Origin: a bacterium
Lineage (GTDB): Bacteria > Cyanobacteriota > Vampirovibrionia > Gastranaerophilales > Gastranaerophilaceae
DNA length: 60,390 nucleotides
Direction of reading: 5' to 3'
Assembly: GCA_004558955.1 (NCBI GenBank)
Contig: SFZC01000001.1
Coordinates: forward strand, 1-60,390
Shown: piece by piece, positions 42,356 to 51,191 of the stretch
Numbering within the stretch: the first letter of the stretch is position 1
How the letters are laid out: every line of letters begins with the position of its first letter
Program-made: the position numbers and the translations under genes
The notes under the pieces: model-generated
The model's database searches: none
Told to the model about the DNA's origin: nothing
Seen by the model: the letters and a program-made list of their open reading frames with translations, nothing else

Positions 42356-42574
42356 TTATTTAGCCTTGTATAGCGTATTTAAATCAATTTGTAACACAGC
42401 ACAAATTTTGGTAACAATTAAAATCGTAGGATTTGTTTTATTATTTTCTATCATATTTAGGTATTTTGTAGAAATACCGACATATTCGGCTAACTTTTCT
42501 TGGGACAAGCGTTTTCTTAATCGCTCTATACGGATATTATCTGCTATTGTTTTTAATATTTCCTCATCTGTCAT
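42356..42574 (-). CDS. Small XRE-family HTH regulator
   Basis: 72 residues, one Cro/C1 HTH domain: IRIERLRKRLSQEKLAEYVG then STKYLNMIENNKTNPTILIV and LQIDLNTLYKAK. A TAAAAT box lies exactly 6 nt before the ATG with no ribosome site. It sits between a decayed family A repeat and an acyltransferase gene that it may control; the acyltransferase is divergent. It is similar in size and layout to the regulator at 910-1134 but has no pilin partner now. Confidence 0.85.
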   Translation of the reverse strand: MTDEEILKTIADNIRIERLRKRLSQEKLAEYVGISTKYLNMIENNKTNPTILIVTKICAVLQIDLNTLYKAK

Positions 42575-42580
42575 ATTGGT

Positions 42581-42586
42581 ATTTTA
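42581..42586 (-). promoter_or_regulatory. -10 box TAAAAT for HTH gene, leaderless spacing
   Basis: TAAAAT on the minus strand, 6 nt (ACCAAT), then the ATG at 42574. No good -35 is visible. Confidence 0.5.
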
Positions 42587-42705
42587 TACTTATTTGCAAA
42601 ATAAAATTATCCATGATACTCTAATTTTATAGAACTATATTTCATATTTTATTAAATATTATTACTTATTAATGAATTATAATTAACTGGAGCAAATGAA
42701 AATTT

Positions 42706-43776
42706 ATGAAAAACTCAACTTATTTTAAAAATTTAGACTTTTTACGTTTTGTATTTATCCTAATTATTGTATGTTGTCATCTACAACACGGGGCAATTAA
42801 TCCTTTTTATGACAAAATACATTTTTACAAGACATTACAAGATTGGTTCACCTATTCTTGGTTGCCCGTCGAATTTTTCTTTATCATATCAGGCTTCTTT
42901 TTATTTTTAAAAACTGATTTTAATCAAAAATTTATTACTTTTGCCAAAAATAAACTAATCAGATTTATGCCATTGATTTTATTTTCAATGGGTTGTTGGT
43001 TTGTAGCCAACATTTTTCTTCCCATTGGTTATGCAGGACACGAAAATATTTTCACAATACTTTGCATTCAAAATATAGGATTAACTTTTAGCAATGGAAA
43101 CGTACCTGCTTCTTGGTTTATTTCCGCACTATTTTGGACCATGTGTTTTTATTTTTACTTGTATAAAATCACAACAAAAGAATGGTTTAACATGATTACT
43201 GCCTGTATAGTTCTTTTTTGCTACTCTTTTTGGCTTCATACATCAGGAACAAATACAGATAATATCGCCTATGTATTCAATATCGGAGCAATTAGAGCAC
43301 TTGCAGGCATCGGATTAGGCTACTTTATATCTATGGCATACCAAGATAAAATAAAAGATTTTCACACAAATAAGCTCCAAACACTTATCATCTCAGCCAC
43401 AGAATATTTTTTACTCTTTCATTTGATATTCAACACCTGCCTACACAAAATGCACTATGGAAATAGATTTATATTAGTCCTTAATTTTATAGGTTTATTT
43501 TTGTTATTTTTAATAAAAAAAGGACATTTATCAAGAATTTTAGATAATAATTTTTCAACAATACTCGGAAAATCTACATTTGGAATATTTTTAACACATC
43601 AGTTTATTATCAGAATTTGGAACGTGATAATTTGCCAATGGCATCCTAATTTAGTAATAAAGCACCCTTTCTCAAGCCTATTTTTATTATTTTCAATAAT
43701 TATTGCTTTTGGAATATTTGCTCACTACAAAGTTGAAATTCCTATTACTAAATATCTGAAAAAAAAATTAGGTTAA
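42706..43776 (+). CDS. Acyltransferase 3 family membrane protein
   Basis: 356 residues with about ten membrane helices. The N-terminal NLDFLRFVFILIIVCCHLQH has the family's conserved Arg and His; WLPVEFFFIISGFFLF and the later GIFLTHQFIIRI are typical of Acyl_transf_3 (OafA/WecH-like), which put acetyl or other acyl groups on surface sugars. Base composition is visibly more AT-rich than its neighbours, with many TTT, TTA and ATA codons, which suggests transfer. It is flanked by imperfect direct repeats at 42156-42180 and 43786-43808. GGAG lies about 15 nt before the ATG. Confidence 0.87.
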   Translation: MKNSTYFKNLDFLRFVFILIIVCCHLQHGAINPFYDKIHFYKTLQDWFTYSWLPVEFFFIISGFFLFLKTDFNQKFITFAKNKLIRFMPLILFSMGCWFVANIFLPIGYAGHENIFTILCIQNIGLTFSNGNVPASWFISALFWTMCFYFYLYKITTKEWFNMITACIVLFCYSFWLHTSGTNTDNIAYVFNIGAIRALAGIGLGYFISMAYQDKIKDFHTNKLQTLIISATEYFLLFHLIFNTCLHKMHYGNRFILVLNFIGLFLLFLIKKGHLSRILDNNFSTILGKSTFGIFLTHQFIIRIWNVIICQWHPNLVIKHPFSSLFLLFSIIIAFGIFAHYKVEIPITKYLKKKLG

Positions 43777-43886
43777 ATTAAACTGTTCAGCATGACTTTT
43801 TGGGAATTACCACAATAGGTCACGGCACTATCTAACACTTAATATTTCCTCGCAATATTGCAAAACTCATCAAACAAACGTAACCC

Positions 43887-45272
43887 CTAAAAACGATGTT
43901 TCATTTTGCCCATCATTTTCATTGCTTGAACCATTGCCTTTTTCTCGTTCTTTTTGCCAAAGCCACCAAACATTTTTTGCATTTTATTCATTCCACCCAT
44001 CATCATACGCATTTGCTCAAACTGTTTGATATAAATATTTATGGTGTGCATATCCATACCACAACCCTTTGCAATACGTTTTTTACGACTGGTATTCATA
44101 ATCTCGGGGTGTTCACGTTCTTCTTCCGTCATACTTTGGATAAACACTTCTATTTTTTTGAACTCGGTTTCACTTGCATGAGAAATCTTTTCTCTATCCG
44201 CCTGTTTCAGATTAACCCCGGGTAGCATCCCCAAAAGTTGATCCACTGAGCCAAACATTTTCATCTGCTTTTGCATATTCAAAAAGTCATTATAAGAAAA
44301 CTGTTCTTTTTGAATTTTCTCTTGCATTTTCAACGCTTCTTTTTCGTCAAAAACCTCTTGAGCACGCTCAACAAGCGAAACAATATCACCCATACCCAAA
44401 ATTCTTGTAACCATACGTTCAGGATAAAAATCCTCTAACGCATTCAATTTTTCACCCGTACCCGTCAATTTAATAGGTTTTCCCGTACAATGAACAACAG
44501 ACAACGCCGCACCGCCGCGAGAATCACCGTCCAATTTTGTAAGCACAAGCCCCGTCAATCCAATCTGTGCATCAAAATTTTCCGCAACATTAACCGCCTC
44601 TTGACCCGTCATAGCATCAATTACCAAAAGTTTTTCATTAGGCCTGAAAACTCTGTCAATAATAAGCAATTCCGCCATCATCTCGGTATCAATCTGCAAA
44701 CGCCCTGCGGTATCAAGGATTAAAACATTAAAGCCGTTTTCTTTTGAATAGTCAATCGCTTTTTTAACAATATCCTGAACATCTGTTGAATCAGGCACGG
44801 TAAAAACTTCACAGCTGATTTCCTGCCCCAAAGTTTTCAACTGAGAAATCGCAGCGGGTCTATAAACGTCACACGCAACAAGCAAAGGATTTTTGCCTTC
44901 TTTTTTCAATTTTACGGCGAGTTTTGCTGAAGAGGTAGTTTTACCCGAACCCTGAAGTCCCAACATCATAATCAAACTTGGGTGTCCGGACAAATCAAGC
45001 GGTTTTAACTCTTTTCCCAAAAGTTCTACAAGTTCGTCATTTACAATTTTGACCAACTGTTGAGAAGGATTTACGCCTTGCAAAATATTTTCACCTTCGG
45101 CTTTATCTTTTATTGAAGAAATAAAAGACTTAACCACTCGCAAATTAACGTCAGCCTCCAACAACGCACGTCTGATTTCTCTCAAAGCATCTTGCATATT
45201 GTCCTGCGTCAATTCCTGACTGTGAGTTTTTGAAATAATATTTTGTAATTTTTCGCTTAAATTGTCAAACAT
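43887..45272 (-). CDS. ffh: Signal recognition particle protein Ffh (SRP54)
   Basis: 461 residues, full length. The N domain is followed by a GTPase with GLQGSGKTTSSAKLA, DTAGRLQIDTEMM and TKLDGDSRGGAALS, and the C-terminal Met-rich M domain binds signal sequences and 4.5S RNA. It targets nascent membrane proteins to the translocon, in keeping with the secF and secD genes upstream on the same strand. AAAGGG precedes the ATG. A secF terminator lies between, so ffh has its own promoter. Confidence 0.96.
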   Translation of the reverse strand: MFDNLSEKLQNIISKTHSQELTQDNMQDALREIRRALLEADVNLRVVKSFISSIKDKAEGENILQGVNPSQQLVKIVNDELVELLGKELKPLDLSGHPSLIMMLGLQGSGKTTSSAKLAVKLKKEGKNPLLVACDVYRPAAISQLKTLGQEISCEVFTVPDSTDVQDIVKKAIDYSKENGFNVLILDTAGRLQIDTEMMAELLIIDRVFRPNEKLLVIDAMTGQEAVNVAENFDAQIGLTGLVLTKLDGDSRGGAALSVVHCTGKPIKLTGTGEKLNALEDFYPERMVTRILGMGDIVSLVERAQEVFDEKEALKMQEKIQKEQFSYNDFLNMQKQMKMFGSVDQLLGMLPGVNLKQADREKISHASETEFKKIEVFIQSMTEEEREHPEIMNTSRKKRIAKGCGMDMHTINIYIKQFEQMRMMMGGMNKMQKMFGGFGKKNEKKAMVQAMKMMGKMKHRF

Positions 45273-45322
45273 TTTTAAACCCTTTAGTTAATATAATCCT
45301 TGTATTGTTTCCATTTTAGCAT

Positions 45323-45362
45323 AAAAAAACACCTTGTAGAAATTTTCCACAAGGTATTTTTT
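45323..45362 (-). terminator. Rho-independent terminator after secD-secF
   Basis: ACCTTGT (45331-45337) pairs with ACAAGGT (45349-45355), with A/T runs on both sides, so it can work on either strand. It lies 30 nt after the secF stop. Confidence 0.85.
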
Positions 45363-45384
45363 ATCAGTTTTTAAATTGTGTTTA

Positions 45385-46392
45385 TTAAGCTGTTGCGTTT
45401 TTGTTTTCAACAACTTCAACTGCTTTTTCTTTTTTAACTGATTTTCTTTCTTCCCAAAAATCAACAAGCATACAGCAGAAGAAGATACTTGAGTAAACAC
45501 CTACAACGATACCAAGCATCATTGCCAATACGAAATCTTTCGTTGTAGAGCCACCGAACAAGTACAATGCCAACAAGGTTAAAAACGCTGTCAATGAAGT
45601 ATTGATACTTCTTGCAAGAGTTTGATTTACAGATGCGTCAACGATTTCACCAAATGACATTTTCTTACCATAATATCTCAAGTTTTCTCTAATTCTATCG
45701 AAGGTTACGATTGTATCGTTGATTGAAAAACCAATAATTGTCAAAATTGCAGTGATGAACAAGCCGTCAATTTGAACATTCCAGAAAATACCCATCAACG
45801 AGAACGCACCGACAACAAATATACAGTCGTGTAACAAACCTAAAATTGCAGCAATACCGTAATCAAGTTTAAATCTAAAAGATACATAAACAACAATTCC
45901 GAGAATTGCCAAACCAAGAGCAATCAAGGATTTGTTCAACAATTCTTTACCCAAAGTTGCACCGATTGATGTAAATTGCAACAAGGTAGTATTATGATAT
46001 TGAGCAGAAACAACTCCAGTAACTTCATCAGATAATTTAGAACCCTCTTTCAAGAAAGGAGTTCTGATAGAAATAACAGAATTAATACCGTTATCTTCTC
46101 TTGTTGTGGCATTATTGTTCAGCACCTGAACGTAAGGTGATTTAACGCCGATTTTTTCAAGTTTTTCACGAGTAACTTCAATTTGTTTTGTTGTAACTTT
46201 ATCAGAAGTACCGTATTGCATAATTGTACCGCCTGTATAGTCAATACCGACTTTAACAGGAGTGTGAGTAGGATATGTAATCATTGAATAAACCATTGCA
46301 CCGATACATGGCAACAACAGCAATGCTGATAAGCATACCCATAGAACTCTGTATTTTACTACATGAATTTTCTTTTTTCCTATATCAAACAT
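45385..46392 (-). CDS. secF: Protein translocase subunit SecF
   Basis: 335 residues with six membrane helices and a periplasmic domain after helix 1. VGIDYTGGTIMQYG is the SecF signature near the first strand, and GFSINDTIVTFDRIRENLR follows helix 4-5. With SecD it uses proton flow to pull exported proteins through SecYEG. GAGG precedes the ATG, and the gene lies 21 nt after secD. The C-terminal tail is Lys/Glu-rich. Confidence 0.96.
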   Translation of the reverse strand: MFDIGKKKIHVVKYRVLWVCLSALLLLPCIGAMVYSMITYPTHTPVKVGIDYTGGTIMQYGTSDKVTTKQIEVTREKLEKIGVKSPYVQVLNNNATTREDNGINSVISIRTPFLKEGSKLSDEVTGVVSAQYHNTTLLQFTSIGATLGKELLNKSLIALGLAILGIVVYVSFRFKLDYGIAAILGLLHDCIFVVGAFSLMGIFWNVQIDGLFITAILTIIGFSINDTIVTFDRIRENLRYYGKKMSFGEIVDASVNQTLARSINTSLTAFLTLLALYLFGGSTTKDFVLAMMLGIVVGVYSSIFFCCMLVDFWEERKSVKKEKAVEVVENKNATA

Positions 46393-46413
46393 TTTATATT
46401 TACCTCAACTTTC

Positions 46414-47748
46414 CTAGTCCAAAATTCCAAAACGGGCTTTTTCACGTTTGGTTTCAGTCGCTTCATAACCTTGTCCGATTTCGTCTTTAGACAACCCGAA
46501 CAATGCAGGGTATTTCAATTCGCCTGTACCAAATACGATGTGCATAAAGTTTCTGGTAACCGTAATAGCGGTGAACATTGAAACAAGAACACCGATTACC
46601 AATGTTAAAGCAAAACCTTTAACAAAACTGCTTCCCAAGTAATACAAAATAACACTGGTCAAAATTGTTGTCATATTTGAATCGAAAATACTTGTCCACG
46701 CTCTGTCAAAACCTGTAGAAATCGCAGTGTAAAGGTTTCTGCCCGCTCTCAATTCTTCCTTAGTTCTTTCAAAGATAAGAATGTTCGCATCAACCGCCAT
46801 ACCTATTGACAGGATAAATGCGGCAATACCTGCAAGTGTAAGAGTTACAGGAATCATCTTGAACAAAGAGAACATAATCAAGCCGTAAACAATCAATGCC
46901 AAGTCAGCAATAAGCCCCGGTAATCTGTAGTAAAGTAACATAAATATCATTACCAAACCAACACCGATAATACCTGCTTTTTGAGATTTTGCGATACTGT
47001 CGGCACCCAACGTAGGACCAACCTGACTTTCTTCAATGATATCTGAAGGAACAGGCAATGCACCGGCATTCAAGTAGTTAACCATTTCTTGAGCTTCTTT
47101 GATATCAAATCCGCCATCACCGCCTGAAATTTGAGCTTTACCGCCCAAAATAGGTTCGTTAATGTTCGGAGCGGTTCTCATTTCACCTTCATAGAAGATT
47201 GCCATTGGTTTACCAACAAGCTTTTGGGTTAATTGAGCAAATTTTGTTGCACCTTTTGCGTTAAATTCTAACGATACAACCCATTGCCCGCTTTGATCGG
47301 AACCGATTGACGCAGATTTCAAATCTTCACCCGTGATTGCAGGTTGTTCCCAAACGATTTGACCTGTAGTATTATCTCTTACGATTTCACCTTTGTCATC
47401 AAGTTTTGGAGCTCTGAAATCTAATTGAGCGGTTTTACCAAGAATTTCTTCCGCTTTTTTAGTATCGGTTTCACCCGGAATTTCTACGACAAGTCTTTTG
47501 TCACCAACTTGAGCAACACTGATTTCTTCAACACCCATATTATTTACACGGTGTTCAATAGCGTACTTCAAATTGCTCATAACTGACGGAGTGATTTCTG
47601 TCACAGAATCAGTAGTCTTGGCTTCAAGAATAATTCTTGTTCCACCGACCAAGTCCAGTCCGAGTTTTGTAGGTTTTTTGTAAATTACAAAAATACTTGC
47701 AATTACAAGGCATACAATAACCCAAAACCAAATAATTTTGTTTTTCAA
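46414..47748 (-). CDS. secD: Protein translocase subunit SecD
   Basis: 444 residues with a TTG start preceded by GAGGG. LGLDLVGGTRIILEA at the N-terminus, the large periplasmic P1 domain (ISGGDGGFDIKEAQEMVNYLNAGALP marks its end, quoted here as landmarks ISGG and LNAGALP) and IGMAVDANILIFERTKEE after helix 4 are diagnostic. It pairs with SecF just downstream. A separate promoter from dapA is expected since 54 nt separate them. Confidence 0.96.
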   Translation of the reverse strand: MKNKIIWFWVIVCLVIASIFVIYKKPTKLGLDLVGGTRIILEAKTTDSVTEITPSVMSNLKYAIEHRVNNMGVEEISVAQVGDKRLVVEIPGETDTKKAEEILGKTAQLDFRAPKLDDKGEIVRDNTTGQIVWEQPAITGEDLKSASIGSDQSGQWVVSLEFNAKGATKFAQLTQKLVGKPMAIFYEGEMRTAPNINEPILGGKAQISGGDGGFDIKEAQEMVNYLNAGALPVPSDIIEESQVGPTLGADSIAKSQKAGIIGVGLVMIFMLLYYRLPGLIADLALIVYGLIMFSLFKMIPVTLTLAGIAAFILSIGMAVDANILIFERTKEELRAGRNLYTAISTGFDRAWTSIFDSNMTTILTSVILYYLGSSFVKGFALTLVIGVLVSMFTAITVTRNFMHIVFGTGELKYPALFGLSKDEIGQGYEATETKREKARFGILD

Positions 47749-47802
47749 TTTTTTACCCTCTTTTATTTCTAATACAACTGTTTATTACAAAATAATATTA
47801 GC

Positions 47803-48705
47803 CTAGTTCCCTAATTCGGCTTTAATACTGTCTATTACTGCAAATAGTTCTTCTTTTTCGGCTTCATTTAAGACTGCTAAAGGTTTTCTTACATGTTCGT
47901 TAATCAAACCTCTGTGAGCCAATGCCGCTTTAACGGGAACAGGATTCGGAGCCATAAATAATTTCTTGAAGGCAGGATACAAAGTTCTGTGCATATTTTT
48001 GGCAACAGCAAGTTGACCTGTCTTGAAATTTCTAATCATAGACTTAATTTCAGTTCCGAACAAGTGAGAAGCAACCGAAATTACACCGTGAGCACCAAGA
48101 GATAACATCGGCAATGTCAAACTGTCATCACCCGAGTAAATCGCAAAATTTTCGGGACAAAGGATTTTCAATTCACTGATTTTGTCCATATCGCCGAAAC
48201 TTTGTTTCAAACCTACGATATTATCGTATTTTTCCGCCAAATATGCAACCGTTTCAGGTAACATATTAACACCTGTTCTTGACGGAATATTGTACATTAT
48301 AATAGGCAAATCAGTGGCTTCCGCAACTGCAGAAAAATGTTCAATCATACCTCTTTGATTTGGCTTGTTGTAATAAGGAACGACCGATAAAATCGCATCT
48401 ACTTCCTCTTTCTGTGCAAATTTCGAATAAGAAATCGCAGATGCTGTTGAATTTGAACCTGCACCCAAAATGATTTTTACTCTGTTTTGAACTGCACGTT
48501 TTACGGAATTAACTAATTCAATTTCTTCCTCGTTAGTCAATGTCGGAGATTCGCCTGTTGTGCCTGCAACAAGTATTGCTTCACTACCTGAATCTACCAA
48601 ATGTGCAGCAAGTGATTCCACTCTATCATAATCAATCGCACCTGATTCCGTCATCGGCGTAATCATTGCCGTTACAACTTCTCCACAATCGTATCTTAAA
48701 GCCAT
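47803..48705 (-). CDS. dapA: 4-hydroxy-tetrahydrodipicolinate synthase
   Basis: 300 residues, usual length. It condenses pyruvate and aspartate semialdehyde in lysine and meso-diaminopimelate synthesis, the latter being a peptidoglycan building block. The Schiff-base Lys is in IVGLKQSFGD, the catalytic Tyr in IIMYNIPSRTGVN, and the N-terminal GTTGESPTLTNEE loop is present. A GAGGATT-type ribosome site precedes the ATG. The gene is divergent from lptC. Confidence 0.96.
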   Translation of the reverse strand: MALRYDCGEVVTAMITPMTESGAIDYDRVESLAAHLVDSGSEAILVAGTTGESPTLTNEEEIELVNSVKRAVQNRVKIILGAGSNSTASAISYSKFAQKEEVDAILSVVPYYNKPNQRGMIEHFSAVAEATDLPIIMYNIPSRTGVNMLPETVAYLAEKYDNIVGLKQSFGDMDKISELKILCPENFAIYSGDDSLTLPMLSLGAHGVISVASHLFGTEIKSMIRNFKTGQLAVAKNMHRTLYPAFKKLFMAPNPVPVKAALAHRGLINEHVRKPLAVLNEAEKEELFAVIDSIKAELGN

Positions 48706-48833
48706 AATGCTAATCCTCTACTTTCCCTCATCTGTTATACGGGATAATTATATTACAAATTATAATAATAATGTCGAAATATTAAGATATTTTATTAATA
48801 TGGGGTTGAGTTTGGTTTTCTTTTCTTTTGTGA

Positions 48834-48839
48834 TAAAAT
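48834..48839 (+). promoter_or_regulatory. -10 box TAAAAT for lptC, near-leaderless
   Basis: TAAAAT is followed by 7 nt and the ATG at 48847; TTGGTT lies 16 nt upstream. No ribosome site fits. Confidence 0.55.
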
Positions 48840-48846
48840 TTAGGAT

Positions 48847-49428
48847 ATGAAAGGGATTAAAATATCAAAGAAAAATAAACTGTATTTCATTGCAGGGCTT
48901 GCTATAGTTGGAGTTTTGGCTTGGGCATTTGTCACGGCGAGAATAATTACCCGTGATTTCAACAGACAGCAACAAGCAGCAACAGGTGAAAGTCAGCAGG
49001 CGGAAGTTAGCGGAATTATTCTGACAGAAACCAAAGATGAAAAGAAATACTGGGAAATCTATGGCGATACGGGCGAATGGAACAGTAACAAAAGTATTGC
49101 CCAACTAAACAACGTAATCGGAAATTTTTATAAAGATAACGAAGTTTCAATGAGTTTTAAGTCTTCAAAAGGAACTTACAATTCAGAAAAAGGCGACATT
49201 ACTTTATATGACCATACCGTCATAGCCTTGAAAAACGGAATTATCCTAAAAGCCGACAAATTACACTGGCTAAATTCCCAATCTCCGATTGTTGCGGACG
49301 GTCACATTGAGATTTTGAAGGATAACAGCCTGCATTCCACTGCGAACAAAATAGAAATCAGTCCGAACTATGACAGTTTTAAAATTATGGGAAACACAGT
49401 TTCAAAAGTTTATGAGGATAAAAAATAG
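48847..49428 (+). CDS. lptC: LPS export protein LptC
   Basis: 193 residues. One N-terminal membrane anchor (about 11-29) is followed by a beta-jellyroll domain with repeated strands such as SFKSSKGTYNSEKGDITLYD and NGIILKADKLHWLNSQSPIVAD-type turns. LptC hands LPS from the LptBFG transporter to LptA. The next gene, an LptA/OstA homologue, starts 1 nt after its stop. Presence of the pair argues for an LPS-bearing outer membrane. Confidence 0.88.
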   Translation: MKGIKISKKNKLYFIAGLAIVGVLAWAFVTARIITRDFNRQQQAATGESQQAEVSGIILTETKDEKKYWEIYGDTGEWNSNKSIAQLNNVIGNFYKDNEVSMSFKSSKGTYNSEKGDITLYDHTVIALKNGIILKADKLHWLNSQSPIVADGHIEILKDNSLHSTANKIEISPNYDSFKIMGNTVSKVYEDKK

Positions 49429-49429
49429 T

Positions 49430-50404
49430 ATGAAGAAAATATTAACAGCGATATTTGCGTTATTAATACTTGCGGGAACCGGAGTTTACGCATCTGATTT
49501 GGTTATCGAATCCAAAAACCAGACCTATAACGAAAGTGACAATAAAATTAAATTTAACGGAAACGTAAAGGTTTCGATTGACGACTTGAAGGTAGTCGGA
49601 GATAGTGCCGATGTCAACGTTACAAACGACCAAAGACTTGATACCGCAACTTTTTACGACAAACCTTATGCTTTTGAAATTAAAAAGAATAAAAAAAGAG
49701 AAGTTAAAGCAAACATTTTGAAAGTTTCTCTGTTGTCAAAAGTCATAAGAGCGGAAGGCGATACTCAATCAATCGTTTTTGAAGGCAAAACACCGGTTGT
49801 CGTAATTAACGCAGATGTTCAGGAATACGACACAAAAACAGGCGTTATGACTGCAACAGGAACTGTTACAATGCGATACAAAGAAATTGAAACCTTCTCA
49901 AACCGTGCAGAAATTACAACCGAGAAAAACGGTGATTTGAAAAAACTTGTCTTAATCGGTAATGCAAGCGTTAAACAAGAAAATAACGAATCTTTCGCAG
50001 ACAGATTTGTATATGATGCCAAAACAGGGGTTTTGACCGCTAACGGAAACACAACTTCAAACACCACAATGGATGACGGTTCAAAATTAACCCTAAAATC
50101 AACTTACCAAGAATATAATCAAAAACGTTCAATCTTCAACGCAAGCGGAAACGTTAGAATTTGGTATCAGGATTATTATGCCGTAGGTCCGAAAGTTACG
50201 CTATACCCGGGACAAGGTTCAGAAAAGCCTAACGAAGCATACTTCACGGGACGTTCAAGCATTACTCAAGGTGTAAGAACTATTTTTGCAGACAGAATTA
50301 AAATGACAATGAGTCCGAAAAGCTTTAATGCTCAAGGCAATACAAGAACCGTTATCAAGAATATCGGCTCCGGCTCAGATGAAAATATGACATTAGGATT
50401 ATAA
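49430..50404 (+). CDS. lptA: LptA/OstA-family LPS transport protein
   Basis: 324 residues from the ATG at 49430. A signal peptide spans residues 1 to about 20 (ILTAIFALLILAGTGVYA). The mature part is a chain of OstA-type beta repeats: IKFNGNVKVSIDDLKVVGDS, TGVMTATGTVTMRYKE, ASVKQENNESFADRFVYD, FNASGNVRIWYQDYYAVG. It would form the periplasmic bridge for LPS. It is longer than E. coli LptA (185), with more repeats. AGGAT precedes the start inside lptC. Confidence 0.88.
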   Translation: MKKILTAIFALLILAGTGVYASDLVIESKNQTYNESDNKIKFNGNVKVSIDDLKVVGDSADVNVTNDQRLDTATFYDKPYAFEIKKNKKREVKANILKVSLLSKVIRAEGDTQSIVFEGKTPVVVINADVQEYDTKTGVMTATGTVTMRYKEIETFSNRAEITTEKNGDLKKLVLIGNASVKQENNESFADRFVYDAKTGVLTANGNTTSNTTMDDGSKLTLKSTYQEYNQKRSIFNASGNVRIWYQDYYAVGPKVTLYPGQGSEKPNEAYFTGRSSITQGVRTIFADRIKMTMSPKSFNAQGNTRTVIKNIGSGSDENMTLGL

Positions 50405-50405
50405 A

Positions 50406-51182
50406 ATGATGAAAGAAAAATTAGATAAAGCGTTAGAATGTTTTAAGAAAAAAGATTGGAACGGTGCGATAAATTTATTCACCTCTATTCTTGAAATTGA
50501 ACCAAACAATGCGGAAATTTATAACAATTTGGGACTTTGTTATGCAAATTTGGGTGACGAAGAAAAAGCCGAAAAAAATTATCTCAAATGTATTGAATTA
50601 AATCCGTCAATTCCGCAATGTTACATCAATTTGGTTGACATTTATTACAAACAAAAAAGAATGAGCGAAGGCATAAATATTTTATCTTATGCGATTGATT
50701 CACTAGAGGATAACTTGTTATTCCGCCATTACCTTGCAAGATTTTATATGGAAGATGCAAAACAAGACTTGGCTGTTGATGAACTCGTTTATATCTTGGA
50801 AAAACAACCCGATAATTACGATGCTTATTACGATTTGGCAAAAATTTATTTTGAGTTCGGGAATTACGATTCCGCTATTGAAAACTTGGAAAATGTTTTG
50901 GAATATAAACAGGATAATGAATTAATTTATTTCTATTTGGCAGAAGCATATCAAGCAAATGACGAAATCGACAAAGCAATTTCAAACTTTTTGAAGGCAA
51001 TCGCAACAAATAATAAATTCCCGCTACCGTATAAAAAAGTTGCTATTTTATTTATGGCTCGAGGTGATTATGAAGATGCGGTCGAATATTTGGAAGACTA
51101 CATGAATTTTGACATTCTACCTGAGGAAAAAGAAAATACTCAAAAACTTATCGACAAAATCAAGTCAAAAATCAGCAGTTAA
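50406..51182 (+). CDS. TPR-repeat protein
   Basis: 258 residues with about six canonical tetratricopeptide repeats: KDWNGAINLFTSILEIEPNN, AEIYNNLGLCYANLGDEEKA, DAYYDLAKIYFEFGNYDSA, ELIYFYLAEAYQANDEIDKA and others. No signal peptide, so it is likely cytoplasmic. It begins 1 nt after the lptA stop and ends 9 nt before dprA, in one operon. Partner unknown. Confidence 0.87.
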   Translation: MMKEKLDKALECFKKKDWNGAINLFTSILEIEPNNAEIYNNLGLCYANLGDEEKAEKNYLKCIELNPSIPQCYINLVDIYYKQKRMSEGINILSYAIDSLEDNLLFRHYLARFYMEDAKQDLAVDELVYILEKQPDNYDAYYDLAKIYFEFGNYDSAIENLENVLEYKQDNELIYFYLAEAYQANDEIDKAISNFLKAIATNNKFPLPYKKVAILFMARGDYEDAVEYLEDYMNFDILPEEKENTQKLIDKIKSKISS

Positions 51183-51191
51183 GGATTGTTA

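Noticed and set aside
45288..45500. 70-codon minus-strand frame overlapping the end of secF
   Set aside because: Lysine-rich translation of the secF tail in another frame plus the terminator; not a gene.
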